Positions 1-8,933 are shown, counted from the first letter of the stretch. The stretch: 64,000 nt of DNA from CAG-177 sp003514385 (GCA_051920445.1 JBPPLN010000001.1:558001-622000); one strand, 5' to 3'. Notes: generated from the sequence alone by a model not told the origin. A program made the numbers and translations.

Positions 1-526
1 GGCGCAGAGGCGACTCCGAGACGGTGACGATAAAGTTCATGAAGCCTGCGCTATCTCTGAGCGGAACCATGGAATCGGACATCATATCGATGCCGAGGAA
101 GAGCAGACCGAAGCCCGTGAATATTGCGCCGAGGTTCTTGACAACGGTCTTTTTCGACGCGAGCATGAGTATAACGCCGACGAGCACTGCCGCCGCCGCG
201 ACACTCGAAAAGTTCAGCGCGATAAGCAGTGATGTGACGGTAGTACCGATATTCGCGCCCATTATGACGCCGACCGCCTGTGCGAGCGACATCATGCCTG
301 CGTTGACGAAGCCGACGACCATGACGGTCGTTGCGGTTGACGACTGGATTATTGCCGTGACGACAAAGCCGACGAGCACTGCGAGGAAGCGGTTTCCGGT
401 AAGCACTTCGAGCATTTTCTTGAGCTTGGCGCCGGCTGCGTTTTCGAGTCCGTCGCCCATCGTCCTGATGCCGAAGAGGAACAGACCGAGTCCGCCCGCC
501 ATCGACAAAATATTAGCTACGCTCAT
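1..526 (-). CDS. Na/Pi cotransporter family protein, 5' part only
   Basis: The first 175 residues of a membrane transporter whose C-terminal part lies outside the window. The start is the ATG at 526 in a hydrophobic N-terminus. The QSSTATV motif at residues 61-67 and the GANIGTTVTS motif at 89-98 are the hallmark of Na-dependent phosphate cotransporters of the NptA/SLC34-like family, where the paired QSS-type repeats form the ion and phosphate site. In Firmicutes such proteins often end in a PhoU-like domain, which cannot be checked here. A consensus-like promoter lies upstream at 611-639, so the gene is probably the first of its own unit. Confidence 0.9.
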   Translation of the reverse strand, partial: MSVANILSMAGGLGLFLFGIRTMGDGLENAAGAKLKKMLEVLTGNRFLAVLVGFVVTAIIQSSTATTVMVVGFVNAGMMSLAQAVGVIMGANIGTTVTSLLIALNFSSVAAAAVLVGVILMLASKKTVVKNLGAIFTGFGLLFLGIDMMSDSMVPLRDSAGFMNFIVTVSESPLR

Positions 527-610
527 ATTTCAGTCCCCTTATTTCAGTTTTCCTGTCCATTTTCATTTCCTGTTTATGAGACTCAAAGAAAGCCAAAATC
601 TCACATATAT

Positions 611-639
611 ATCTTATCAGCTATTCTTGCAAATGTAAA
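611..639 (-). promoter_or_regulatory. promoter of the Na/Pi cotransporter gene
   Basis: On the minus strand TTTACA and TAAGAT are separated by exactly 17 bases, about 85 bases ahead of the ATG at 526. Confidence 0.5.
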
Positions 640-654
640 CCGCAAAAATAAATT

Positions 655-697
655 AAAGCGGTGGAACACGGGTTTATCATCCGTATTCTGCCGCTTT
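655..697 (-). terminator. putative terminator after the tandem MFS genes
   Basis: AAAGCGG and CCGCTTT form the base of an imperfect hairpin directly after the MFS stop codon at 704; read on the minus strand it runs into an AT-rich stretch with TTTATTTTT. Confidence 0.4.
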
Positions 698-703
698 TTG
701 ATA

Positions 704-1888
704 TCAATTTTTCGCTTTTCTGCGTTTTGTAAAAATTGTCAGCACAGTTAAAAGCGCCGGGAAAAATATGGCGCAGAGTATGCCTTTTTTGAGGTCGTCG
801 TCGAATGCGCTCGCCATCATTCCGGCAAAAGTGGGGCCGGAAGAACAGCCGAGATCGCCGCCTAAAGCGAGCAGGGCGAACATCGCCGTTCCGCCGCCCT
901 TTATCCCCGCGGACGCCTTGCTGAACGTTCCCGGCCACATGATGCCGACCGAGAAGCCGCACAGCGCGACTCCGACAAGCCCGAGCACAGCGGAGGAGCT
1001 GAGCGCAATGAGCAGATAAGACGCCATGCACAGCGCGCCGCTGAAAATCATCATGCCGTCGAGATCGATTTTGTCGCCGAATTTGCCGTATATCATACGC
1101 GACACGCCCATGAGCACGGAGAATAGCATGGGACCCGCGAGATCGCCTACGGTCTTTGAGACGCCGAGCCCTTTTTCCGCAAAGGTCGAAGCCCACTGGC
1201 TGACCGCCTGCTCGCTCGCGCCGGAGCAGAGTATCAGCAGCATGAATATCCAGAACATTCTGTTGCCGAGCAGCTGTTTGAACGAGAGCCCCGTCTCCCC
1301 TTCTTCGATAAGCGGGGCTATCGGGACGCGGATAAAGTTCAGGGCGTTGACTATCGGCACGACCGCCCAGATAAGGGCGAGATACTTCCAGTTAGCCGTT
1401 GTGAATATCGAGAAATAGAGCGTTGAAATGCCGACGACGGCGACGCTGCCCCAGCAATAGAACGAGTGGAGCAGGCTCATCATCTTCTCTTTGTTATCCG
1501 TCGGGCACGCCTCGACTATCGGGCTGACTATAACTTCGAGCAGTCCGCCGCCGACAGCGTATAGCACGACGGAAATGAGCAGACCGACAAACGGCGAAGG
1601 CAAAACATCCGGCAAAACGGTCAATGAAACAAGTCCCGCCGCCGCGAACACATGAGCCATGATTGCCGCCGCGCGGTAGCCTATCTTATCGATAAAGAAC
1701 GCGGAGAGCAAATCGATGCAAAGCTGGAGAATAAAATTGACGGTTATCAGCGCGGTTATCTTTGAAAGCTCAATGCCGTAGCTCTTATTAAAAGTCAAAA
1801 ACAGCAGGGGCACAAAGTTGTTGACTATCGCCTGGACGACATAGCCCGCAAAGCAGGCGTTGACGGTCGATTTATAGTTTTTCTTCAT
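704..1888 (-). CDS. MFS transporter (second gene of a tandem paralogous pair)
   Basis: A 394-residue protein with about 12 hydrophobic segments spanning nearly its whole length, typical of the major facilitator superfamily. It is clearly paralogous to the gene just upstream: both share stretches such as YGIELSKIT, FYCWGSVAVVGIST and AVSQWASTFAEK at matching positions. The start ATG overlaps the stop of the upstream gene (ATGA at 1885-1888), so the two are translationally coupled. The fold resembles the fucose permease/sugar MFS branch more than drug exporters, but the substrate cannot be read from the sequence. No adjacent catabolic gene points to a substrate. Confidence 0.85.
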   Translation of the reverse strand: MKKNYKSTVNACFAGYVVQAIVNNFVPLLFLTFNKSYGIELSKITALITVNFILQLCIDLLSAFFIDKIGYRAAAIMAHVFAAAGLVSLTVLPDVLPSPFVGLLISVVLYAVGGGLLEVIVSPIVEACPTDNKEKMMSLLHSFYCWGSVAVVGISTLYFSIFTTANWKYLALIWAVVPIVNALNFIRVPIAPLIEEGETGLSFKQLLGNRMFWIFMLLILCSGASEQAVSQWASTFAEKGLGVSKTVGDLAGPMLFSVLMGVSRMIYGKFGDKIDLDGMMIFSGALCMASYLLIALSSSAVLGLVGVALCGFSVGIMWPGTFSKASAGIKGGGTAMFALLALGGDLGCSSGPTFAGMMASAFDDDLKKGILCAIFFPALLTVLTIFTKRRKAKN

Positions 1889-3090
1889 GAAGCCGCCTTC
1901 TTTCTGCGGCGCGGAATAATGAACTCGCGCACGAGCATTATCACCGACAGAGTCAGCGGGAATATGACGGCGCAGAGTATGCCTTTTTTGAGGTCATCGC
2001 CGAAGAAGCTCGCCATCATCCCGGCGAAGGTCGGTCCCGCCGAGCAGCCGATATCGCCGCCGAGGCAGAGAATAGCATACATCGCCGTTCCGCCGCCGTG
2101 GAGCGCAGAGGACATCTTGCCTATCGTGCCCGGCCAGAGGATACCCGCAGACAGTCCGCACACGGCGACGCCGACAAGACCGAGAATGGGCGAAGAGGTC
2201 AGCGAGATAAGGAAATAAGAAGCCGTGCAGACGCACCCGCTAAGGAGCATCATTGAATCGAGATTTATTCTGTTGCCGAACTTGCCGTACATAAAGCGCG
2301 ACACGCCCATAAGAATAGAGAAGAGCATGGGACCCGCTAGGTCGCCGACGGTCTTTGTGAGTCCGAGCGCCTTTTCGGCGAAAGTCGAAGCCCACTGGCT
2401 GACCGCCTGTTCGCTCGAACCGGCGCAGAGAATAAGCACCATGAATATCCAAAATGCCTTTGTTTTGAGCATATCCTTTATCGAGAGCTTCTCCTCGTCC
2501 TCGCCGACGACGGGCGCTATCGGCACGCGGGTGAACATAACGGCGTTGACTATCGGGAGAATTGCCCATATCAGCGACATTATCTTCCAATTATCCGTCG
2601 AGAACAGGGCGAAGAACAGGGTGGATATGCCGACCGCCGCGACGCTGCCCCAGCAATAGAACGAATGGAGTAGGCAGAGCAGCTGATTGGAATTTGTCGA
2701 GGGGCAGGAATTGACTATAGGATTTATCGTGATATCCAAAAGACCCGCTCCGACTGCGTAGCAGAACACGGAGATAAGCAGTCCCGCGAAAGCCGAGGGC
2801 AGTATCTCCGGCAGGATCGTCATGAAAATAAGACCCGTCGCGCACATCGCATGGGCGAGCACCGTCGAAGCGCGGTAGCCGATGCGGTCAACGAACAGCA
2901 CGGCGGTCAGATCGACGAATATCTGAATAAAAAAGTTCGCGGTGATCAAAACGGTTATCTTCGAGAGCTCGATGCCGTACTGCGCCTGAAAGGTCAAAAA
3001 CAGCAGCGGCGCGAAATTGTTGACGACCGCCTGAACGACGAACGCCGTAAAGCTCGCCGCAACCGTATGTTTATATCCTATCCTTTTCAT
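1885..3090 (-). CDS. MFS transporter (first gene of a tandem paralogous pair)
   Basis: A 401-residue polytopic membrane protein of the major facilitator superfamily. The reading frame is open from 3117, but the ATG at 3090 is chosen because a GGGGGAA ribosome-binding site sits 7 bases ahead of it and the protein then starts with a short basic segment before the first membrane helix. It shares long identical blocks with the following gene (for example CAGSSEQAVSQWASTFAEK against CSGASEQAVSQWASTFAEK), so the pair arose by tandem duplication. The C-terminus is basic. A TAAAAT -10 box lies about 40 bases upstream of the start, but no good -35 box accompanies it. Substrate unknown. Confidence 0.85.
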   Translation of the reverse strand: MKRIGYKHTVAASFTAFVVQAVVNNFAPLLFLTFQAQYGIELSKITVLITANFFIQIFVDLTAVLFVDRIGYRASTVLAHAMCATGLIFMTILPEILPSAFAGLLISVFCYAVGAGLLDITINPIVNSCPSTNSNQLLCLLHSFYCWGSVAAVGISTLFFALFSTDNWKIMSLIWAILPIVNAVMFTRVPIAPVVGEDEEKLSIKDMLKTKAFWIFMVLILCAGSSEQAVSQWASTFAEKALGLTKTVGDLAGPMLFSILMGVSRFMYGKFGNRINLDSMMLLSGCVCTASYFLISLTSSPILGLVGVAVCGLSAGILWPGTIGKMSSALHGGGTAMYAILCLGGDIGCSAGPTFAGMMASFFGDDLKKGILCAVIFPLTLSVIMLVREFIIPRRRKKAAS

Positions 3091-3281
3091 TTTCGTTCCC
3101 CCAACAGAGAATTGCATACAAAAGGCATTTTAGCACAAAGCGGAAGTTAAATCCATAGATTTTGAAAAAAGGGCAAGGTGCTCAAAAATTGCAGAAATGC
3201 GGCGGCGCGGCACATAAAGTTGACGAAAAATTGCAGCCGATTCAGGGCGAAAAATTGTAGAATTCAATTTTGGGCAAAAGT

Positions 3282-3318
3282 AAAAAGCCTTGAAACAATC
3301 AAGTTCCAAGGCTTTTTA
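3282..3318 (-). terminator. Rho-independent terminator after tRNA-Thr
   Basis: AAAAAGCCTTG and CAAGGCTTTTT form a long hairpin immediately downstream of tRNA-Thr on the minus strand, ending in TTTTT. Confidence 0.8.
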
Positions 3319-3394
3319 TGGAGCTGCTAACCAGATTCGAACTGGTGACCTCATCCTTACCAAGGATGTGCTCTGCCACCTGAGCCATAGCAGC
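3319..3394 (-). tRNA. tRNA-Thr (GGT)
   Basis: Full cloverleaf on the minus strand. The acceptor GCTGCTA pairs with TAGCAGC, the anticodon loop is TTGGTAA (anticodon GGT), a TTCGAAT T loop is present, and CCA is encoded. It is followed by a terminator and co-transcribed with the upstream tRNA-Asp. Confidence 0.95.
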
Positions 3395-3397
3395 GAA

Positions 3398-3474
3398 TGG
3401 CGACCCGGAACGGTCTCGAACCGTCGACCTCTAGCGTGACAGGCTAGCGCTCTAACCAACTGAGCTACCGGGCC
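3398..3474 (-). tRNA. tRNA-Asp (GTC), copy 1
   Basis: Cloverleaf on the minus strand with acceptor GGCCCGG/CCGGGTC, anticodon loop CTGTCAC (anticodon GTC) and encoded CCA. The 77-base gene is identical to the tRNA-Asp at 10588-10664. It lies three bases upstream of tRNA-Thr, behind the promoter at 3504-3532. Confidence 0.95.
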
Positions 3475-3503
3475 AATTTGTCGGCTCTCACCGAACGCAC
3501 ATT

Positions 3504-3532
3504 ATAATAACATAAGATTTCGGGTTTTGCAA
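3504..3532 (-). promoter_or_regulatory. promoter of the tRNA-Asp/tRNA-Thr unit
   Basis: TTGCAA and TATTAT with a 17-base spacer on the minus strand, about 30 bases ahead of tRNA-Asp. An overlapping TATAAT at 3501-3506 is an alternative -10. Confidence 0.5.
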
Positions 3533-3621
3533 TACCTAATTTTAATTTTTTTTGCGCCGATGGCGGTTTTTTTGACACAGTTTGTCTGATATTCTGATTT
3601 TTTGCCAAAATATGCCGCGTT

Positions 3622-4890
3622 TTATTTCTTATTCCCGCTCCCGTTTGCGAATCTGCCGTAGCGTCGCATCGGTACAGCACACACGGCGACGCCGAGCGCA
3701 CCGAGAATGATCCAGAAAATAACCGTCGCAGTCCAGCCGAATTTTTCGGACACCGCGCCGAAGCCGTAGGTCGATATCGCGCTGCCGATATATGTGCAGG
3801 AGTTGAATATTCCGCCGACTGTCGAGGCACAGCCGTATTTCGCGAAGCGCACGGGGATAAGCGTGATGACCAGATGGTTTATTGCGGTGATGAGCGTTGT
3901 GAAGAGCGCGAAGAATATGACGCACAGGGCGATGGGATAGTGACCGACAAAGAGTATTCCGGTCAGCGGAATGAGCGTCAGAGCGAAGCAGAACGCCGCC
4001 GCGGCGGTCTCGTTGAGCTTAAACGGTCCTTCATAGAGCTTCGTCGCGAACCACGCGCCGCTGAGGTTGATTATCGGCAGGACAGCCGACAGCAGGACGG
4101 AGAACGACGCCGAGACATTATATTTTTCTTTAATGAGAGTCGGCACCCACGAGGTCACGCCGTCCTTGAGCATGCCCTGAACGAGTATGCCGACGCAGAT
4201 AACCGCCGCACCCGAGACCATAAACAGCTTGCCGAGTGAGACTTTAGCCCCTGTATTCTCCTGAACAGGGAGAGACTTTTTCTCCCCTCTTCCGAGTATT
4301 TTCGAAGTCTTTCCGGCCGCTAAGCACCAAAAAACAAATATGCAGGCTATTATTCCGGCAGGAATAAAAAACGCGAAATGCCACGATGCAAATTTTATCG
4401 CGCCGGCGGATATGACATAAGACAGCAGGCTGCCGACCGGGAACGACGCCGCGATATAGAGGCACGCGCGTCTGCGCTGCTCTTCCGGCAGGATATTCGA
4501 TATTATATAAAGTATAGGAGTCCAGAGCATCGACTGGACTATTCCGTTGAGTCCCCACACTACACTCATGACTATGTAACTGCCCGAGCACAACGGCATG
4601 AGGATATTCGCGCACACCGTGCCGACCAGCCCCGTGCCGACCATTTTATAGGGTGAGACTCGGTCGCCGAGGATTCCGCTGAATATCTGACCCGCTCCGT
4701 AGCAGAAGAAATAAACCGTGCCGATAAACCCGGCGTGTGACTTTGAAAACACGCCGTCCGCGACTATCGCGGTGAGCGCGGCGGTATAGTTTATTCTGCC
4801 GAGATACGAGGCACAATAAGCCGCCCAGCAGGCAACAAAAATCAACGTGCCCGCCGAAAGTATTTTTTCTTTGTTCTTCTGCTGTTCCAT
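3622..4890 (-). CDS. MFS transporter, organophosphate:phosphate antiporter-like
   Basis: A 422-residue membrane protein with 12 predicted helices split by a basic, polar central loop around residues 200-225. The N-terminal part (YLGRINYT, then GQIFSGILGDRVSPYKMVG between helices 2 and 3) resembles the GlpT/UhpT-like OPA branch of the MFS, which exchanges phosphorylated sugars or glycerol-3-phosphate for phosphate. The ATG at 4890 is preferred over the upstream in-frame TTG at 4902 because GGAGAG lies just ahead of it. A near-consensus promoter with a 16-base spacer lies at 4918-4945. The exact substrate is not known; the assignment to OPA is by overall resemblance. Confidence 0.8.
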   Translation of the reverse strand: MEQQKNKEKILSAGTLIFVACWAAYCASYLGRINYTAALTAIVADGVFSKSHAGFIGTVYFFCYGAGQIFSGILGDRVSPYKMVGTGLVGTVCANILMPLCSGSYIVMSVVWGLNGIVQSMLWTPILYIISNILPEEQRRRACLYIAASFPVGSLLSYVISAGAIKFASWHFAFFIPAGIIACIFVFWCLAAGKTSKILGRGEKKSLPVQENTGAKVSLGKLFMVSGAAVICVGILVQGMLKDGVTSWVPTLIKEKYNVSASFSVLLSAVLPIINLSGAWFATKLYEGPFKLNETAAAAFCFALTLIPLTGILFVGHYPIALCVIFFALFTTLITAINHLVITLIPVRFAKYGCASTVGGIFNSCTYIGSAISTYGFGAVSEKFGWTATVIFWIILGALGVAVCAVPMRRYGRFANGSGNKK

Positions 4891-4917
4891 AACTCTCTCC
4901 AAAACCGTGATGAGGCA

Positions 4918-4945
4918 ATTATAACACTCCGTTACTTCTTGTCAA
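4918..4945 (-). promoter_or_regulatory. promoter of the OPA-like MFS gene
   Basis: TTGACA, a 16-base spacer and TATAAT on the minus strand, 28 bases ahead of the ATG at 4890. It is back to back with the serine dehydratase promoter at 4967-4995. Confidence 0.7.
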
Positions 4946-4966
4946 CGGTCTTTTTGTCGCAACTTG

Positions 4967-4995
4967 TTGAGTTTGGAAATATTATGTGATATACT
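4967..4995 (+). promoter_or_regulatory. promoter of the serine dehydratase gene
   Basis: TTGAGT, a 17-base spacer and TATACT, about 45 bases upstream of the ATG at 5043. Confidence 0.5.
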
Positions 4996-5042
4996 TTATA
5001 ATATATGAGGCAACATATTTCAACGGCTTACAGGAGAGGCAA

Positions 5043-6278
5043 ATGAAATCTATCAAAGAAATTTACAGAATCGGACGCGGCCCGTCAAGCTCGCACACCA
5101 TGGGACCCGAGTCCGCCGCCAAAATGTTTATAAACGAGTTCCCGTCGGCTGGCAGGTACGAGGCGGTTCTATATGGTTCGCTCGCAAAGACAGGAAAAGG
5201 GCACGGCACGGACAGAGTTCTGCGCGAGACCTTCGCGCCCCGCGTGCTCGACATAAAATTCGACATGAAGACGACCGACATCCCCCACCCCAACACGCTC
5301 GACTTTACGGCGTTTGACAAGGACGGAAACGTCATCGGCAAGCGCAGAGTCTGCAGCGTCGGCGGCGGTGCGATAGAGATAGAGGGCAGAAAGGACGCAG
5401 AGCCGCCCGAAGTCTACCCGTTCAAGAATTTCGCGGAGATAAAAGCATACTGCAAGAAAGAAAATATCCGTATTCCCGACTTGGTTGAAAGATTCGAGGG
5501 CAAAGGAATCTGGCATTATCTCGACCGCGTTTGGATCGTTATGAACAGCTGCATCAAGCGCGGACTTGCCGCCGAGGGTGAGCTGCCCGGCGGGCTCGGC
5601 ATAATGAGAAAGGCTTATATGCTCAACAACCGCCGCCACATGGACGAGAGCCCGGAGACGCGCGAAAACAGGCTCGTTTGCGCCTACGCCTACGCAGTCA
5701 GCGAAGAGAACGCCTCCTGCGGCGAGATAGTAACAGCCCCGACCTGCGGCGCGTGCGGAGTTCTGCCCGCGGTTCTGCGATACACGGCGGACAGGCGCGG
5801 ATTCTCTGAAAATGAAATTCGCAGAGCCATTGCGACCGCCGGAATCATCGGCAATGTCATCAAGACGAACGCCTCGATAAGCGGCGCGGAGTGCGGATGC
5901 CAGGCGGAGATAGGCTCGGCATGTTCAATGGCGTCGGCTGCGCTCGCGGAGCTCTACGGCATGGACACGGATCAGATAGAATACGCCGCAGAAGTCGCAA
6001 TGGAACACCATCTCGGACTCACCTGCGACCCGGTCATGGGACTCGTTCAGGTGCCCTGCATCGAGCGCAACGCAGTCGCCGCGATGAGGGCGATAAACGC
6101 AGTGAGCCTTGCAAACTTTTTGACATACACAAGAAAGATATCGTTCGATCTGATAGTCGAGACGATGTATCAGACGGGCAAGGATCTTTCAAAAATATAC
6201 CGCGAGACGAGCGAAGGCGGACTCGCCAAGCTCTATAAACCCGCGCAGAAAAACGAATCCACGGAGGAAATAAAATGA
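5043..6278 (+). CDS. L-serine ammonia-lyase, iron-sulfur-dependent, single chain
   Basis: Deaminates L-serine to pyruvate and ammonia in the cytoplasm with a [4Fe-4S] cluster. The beta domain at the N-terminus carries GRGPSSSHTMGP (residues 11-22). The alpha domain follows, with APTCGACG near residue 231, a SGAECGCQAEIGSACSMA block near 280 and CDPVMGLVQVPC near 327, which together supply the cysteines expected to hold the cluster. Both domains are on one 411-residue chain, unlike the split SdaAA/SdaAB enzymes of Bacillus. The ATG at 5043 is chosen over an upstream in-frame start because CAGGAGAGG precedes it and the protein then begins at the family N-terminus. It overlaps the next gene by ATGA. 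Confidence 0.95.
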   Translation: MKSIKEIYRIGRGPSSSHTMGPESAAKMFINEFPSAGRYEAVLYGSLAKTGKGHGTDRVLRETFAPRVLDIKFDMKTTDIPHPNTLDFTAFDKDGNVIGKRRVCSVGGGAIEIEGRKDAEPPEVYPFKNFAEIKAYCKKENIRIPDLVERFEGKGIWHYLDRVWIVMNSCIKRGLAAEGELPGGLGIMRKAYMLNNRRHMDESPETRENRLVCAYAYAVSEENASCGEIVTAPTCGACGVLPAVLRYTADRRGFSENEIRRAIATAGIIGNVIKTNASISGAECGCQAEIGSACSMASAALAELYGMDTDQIEYAAEVAMEHHLGLTCDPVMGLVQVPCIERNAVAAMRAINAVSLANFLTYTRKISFDLIVETMYQTGKDLSKIYRETSEGGLAKLYKPAQKNESTEEIK

Positions 6279-6868
6279 GCAAGCAGTTAAGACAGCCCGC
6301 AGCGGGCGACACCGTTGCAACGATAAAGACAAACAAGGGCGACATAAAAGTGGTTCTCTTCCCCGACGCCGCGCCCAAGGCGGTCGAAAATTTCACGACC
6401 CACGCGGACAACGGCTACTATGACGGGGTTATCTTCCACCGCGTTATCCCGGATTTCATGATCCAGGGCGGCGATCCGCTCGGCAAGGGTATCGGCGGCG
6501 AGAGCATCTGGGGCAGACCGTTCAAGGACGAGTTCAGCCGCGACTACCACAACCTCAGAGGTGCTCTGTGCATGGCGAACGCGGGACCGAACACGAACGG
6601 CAGCCAGTTCTTTATCGTTCAGGCTCCGTCTGTTGACGAGCGTTTTATCCCGCAGATGGAGCGCCTGCCCGATATGTTCACGGACGAGTCCATTGAGGAC
6701 TACAAGGCAGTCGGCGGAACTCCGTGGCTCGATTTCAGACACACCGTGTTCGGTCAGGTGTTCGAGGGCATGGACGTTGTCGACGCGATAGCCTCGGTTG
6801 ACCGCGATTCTTCGGACAAGCCGCTCGAGGATGTCGTTATAAATTCCGTCGAAACCCAGACGCTTTGA
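6275..6868 (+). CDS. peptidyl-prolyl cis-trans isomerase, cyclophilin type
   Basis: A 197-residue cytoplasmic cyclophilin, with no signal peptide or membrane segment. The core motifs are FHRVIPDFMIQGGDP (residues about 56-70) with the catalytic Arg, NTNGSQFFI around 106-114, and HTVFGQVFEGMDVVDAI near the C-terminus. Compared with short bacterial cyclophilins it has an insertion of about 25 residues between the SQFFI block and HTVFG, rich in acidic and aromatic residues, seen in other clostridial members. The start codon overlaps the serine dehydratase stop (ATGA), so the two are co-translated. Role: proline isomerisation during protein folding. Confidence 0.95.
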   Translation: MSKQLRQPAAGDTVATIKTNKGDIKVVLFPDAAPKAVENFTTHADNGYYDGVIFHRVIPDFMIQGGDPLGKGIGGESIWGRPFKDEFSRDYHNLRGALCMANAGPNTNGSQFFIVQAPSVDERFIPQMERLPDMFTDESIEDYKAVGGTPWLDFRHTVFGQVFEGMDVVDAIASVDRDSSDKPLEDVVINSVETQTL

Positions 6869-6877
6869 TTTTTGCTC

Positions 6878-6906
6878 TTTACTTTCAAATTTTAGTGTGC
6901 TAAAAT
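6878..6906 (+). promoter_or_regulatory. promoter of the yerC-methyltransferase-hslO run
   Basis: TTTACT, a 17-base spacer and TAAAAT, 55 bases upstream of the YerC start at 6961. Confidence 0.5.
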
Positions 6907-6960
6907 ATATACATGTACGCGGAGTCAAACCCAATATGACCGCGAAAAGGAGTAACTTTG

Positions 6961-7269
6961 ATGAACGGCAAGCTGAAAGACAGCAACGTTGATTTTCTGT
7001 TCAAAGCGGTTCTCGCCCTCGAGAATATCGACGAGTGCTATGATTTTTTTGAGGATCTCTGCACCGTGACCGAGCTCAAGGCTCTTTCGCAGCGCATAGT
7101 TGTTGCGAAGATGCTCAGCGACAAGCAGGTTTACAGCGAGATAGTCAGCAAGACCGGCGCAAGCACCGCCACGATAAGCCGCGTCAACCGCTCGCTCAAC
7201 TACGGCTGCGACGGATACGAGAAGATATTCGAGCGCATCGACGCCGCAGAGGCAGAGAAGAAAGACTGA
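6961..7269 (+). CDS. YerC/YecD family TrpR-related DNA-binding protein
   Basis: A 102-residue helical protein of the YerC/YecD family, whose fold resembles the Trp repressor. The C-terminal half contains a helix-turn-helix: LSQRIVVAKML, then YSEIVSKTGASTATISRVNRSL, where the SxATISRV segment is the recognition helix. YerC is a widespread, poorly characterised Firmicutes protein, so the target and any ligand are unknown. The ATG at 6961 is preferred over the TTG at 6958 because AAAAGGAG lies 8 bases ahead of it. The methyltransferase gene starts two bases after its stop. Confidence 0.9.
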   Translation: MNGKLKDSNVDFLFKAVLALENIDECYDFFEDLCTVTELKALSQRIVVAKMLSDKQVYSEIVSKTGASTATISRVNRSLNYGCDGYEKIFERIDAAEAEKKD

Positions 7270-7271
7270 TA

Positions 7272-8021
7272 ATGAGCGAATATTCATTCTTTGCCCGTTT
7301 TTATGACGAGCTGACGCAAAATGTTGATTACGAGAGAAGAGCAGAGCATTTTTCTGCTCTTCTGCTTTCATATGGGATAAAAAGCGGAACGGTTCTCGAC
7401 CTCGCCTGCGGCACGGGCACTTTAACTTCACTGATATCCGCGCGCGGATACGACATGATCGGCGTTGACTCGAGCCCCGATATGCTTTCCCAGGCGCAGA
7501 ACAGAGCTTTTGAAGAGGGACAGAATATTCTGTTTCTATGCCAGCAGATGCAGACTCTCGACCTTTTCGGAAAAATCGACGCCGCGCTCTGCACGCTCGA
7601 CAGCATCAATCATCTGACCGAGCCCGAGGATGTCAGAGAGACATTCCGCCGACTCGGCACATTCATCCGCCCGGGCGGGATGTTCATATTCGACGTGAAC
7701 ACGATATACAAGCACCGCGAGATTCTCGCGGACAACTCGTTCGTCTACGAATGCCCGGATGTTTTCTGCGTCTGGCAGAACAGTCTCGACGAGGAGACCG
7801 ACACGGTGGACATCATGCTCGACTTTTTCGAAGAGAACGAGGACGGGACATATGAGCGCACGAGCGAGGATTTCAGCGAGCGCGCATACAGTCTTGACGA
7901 GCTCTCAACGTGGCTCGGCGACGCGGGATTTGACATTGAAAACATATATGACGGCATAACAAATGAACCCGTCAGAGAAGATTCCGAGCGCGCGGTGATT
8001 GCCGCGAGGCGCAGGAAATAA
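7272..8021 (+). CDS. class I SAM-dependent methyltransferase
   Basis: A 249-residue cytoplasmic methyltransferase of the Rossmann type. Motif I is VLDLACGTGTLT (residues about 39-50), followed by the acidic loop GVDSSPDML at about 62-70 that holds the SAM ribose, and a post-motif block FIRPGGMFIFDVNT. It is most like the clostridial YqeM/UbiE-like small-molecule methyltransferases, whose substrate is unknown. It starts two bases after the YerC stop and ends 15 bases before hslO, so the three genes form one unit. The substrate cannot be inferred from these neighbours. Confidence 0.88.
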   Translation: MSEYSFFARFYDELTQNVDYERRAEHFSALLLSYGIKSGTVLDLACGTGTLTSLISARGYDMIGVDSSPDMLSQAQNRAFEEGQNILFLCQQMQTLDLFGKIDAALCTLDSINHLTEPEDVRETFRRLGTFIRPGGMFIFDVNTIYKHREILADNSFVYECPDVFCVWQNSLDEETDTVDIMLDFFEENEDGTYERTSEDFSERAYSLDELSTWLGDAGFDIENIYDGITNEPVREDSERAVIAARRRK

Positions 8022-8036
8022 CAGGAGGACAAAAAT

Positions 8037-8927
8037 ATGGGCAAGCTTATACGCTGCATTTCCGAGGACGGCACGCTGGCCGTTATGGCTGCCGACACAA
8101 CTGATATAGTAAACAGGGCGCAGGAAATTCACGGCACATCCGCCGTCGTTTCGGCGGCTCTCGGCAGGCTGCTGACGGCGGCGAGCCTCATGGGCAGCGC
8201 ACTCAAAGGAGCGGACGATTCCATCACGCTCAGGATAAACGGAAACGGCCCTGCGGGCACCGTGCTCGCGGCGTCGGACAGCCACGGCAACGTCAGAGGA
8301 TACGCTGTGAACTCCGTTGTTGAGCTGCCGCTCAACGACAAGGGCAAGTTGGATGTTTCCGGCGCAGTCGGCAAGGACGGCTTTTTGACCGTTATAAAAG
8401 ACCTCGGACTCAAGGAGCCTTATGTCGGTCAGGTGCCGATAGTCAGCGGCGAAATCGCCGAGGACATCACGAACTATTTCGCGACGAGCGAGCAGATACC
8501 GACCGTCTGCGCTTTGGGCGTACTCGTCAACCCCGATCTCACGATAAGAAAGGCGGGCGGATTTATAATCCAGCTGCTCCCGACCGCCGACGACACAATT
8601 ATAGACAAGGTCGAGAAGTGCATCAGCAACATCGAGCCTGTGACAACAATGCTCGACAAGGGGCTCTCCCCCGAGACCATCTGCCGCACTGTGCTTCCCG
8701 CTTTCAAGCTCGACGTGCTCGATACCTCGGAGCCGGAGTACAGATGCAACTGCTCGCGCGAGCGCGTCTCCCGCGCGCTGATAAGCATGGGCAGAGACGA
8801 GCTTGAAAAGCTCAAGGATGACGAAAAGACCGAGGTCTGCTGCCAATTCTGCGACAAGAAATATGTGTTCACGCCCGCAGACATCGACAGGCTGCTTGAA
8901 GAGAGCAAGGCAAAAGAGGATAAGTAA
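8037..8927 (+). CDS. hslO: redox-regulated holdase chaperone Hsp33
   Basis: A 296-residue cytoplasmic chaperone that becomes active under oxidative stress when its zinc centre is lost. The N-terminal substrate-binding domain covers about 1-180 and shows family motifs such as RINGNGPAGTVLA (62-74) and GNVRGYAV. The C-terminal redox switch is complete: CNC at about 237-239 and CQFC at about 268-271 supply the four zinc-binding cysteines. AGGAGG lies 8 bases ahead of the ATG. The gene ends in a strong bidirectional terminator, which closes the yerC-methyltransferase-hslO run. Confidence 0.97.
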   Translation: MGKLIRCISEDGTLAVMAADTTDIVNRAQEIHGTSAVVSAALGRLLTAASLMGSALKGADDSITLRINGNGPAGTVLAASDSHGNVRGYAVNSVVELPLNDKGKLDVSGAVGKDGFLTVIKDLGLKEPYVGQVPIVSGEIAEDITNYFATSEQIPTVCALGVLVNPDLTIRKAGGFIIQLLPTADDTIIDKVEKCISNIEPVTTMLDKGLSPETICRTVLPAFKLDVLDTSEPEYRCNCSRERVSRALISMGRDELEKLKDDEKTEVCCQFCDKKYVFTPADIDRLLEESKAKEDK

Positions 8928-8933
8928 CGAAAA

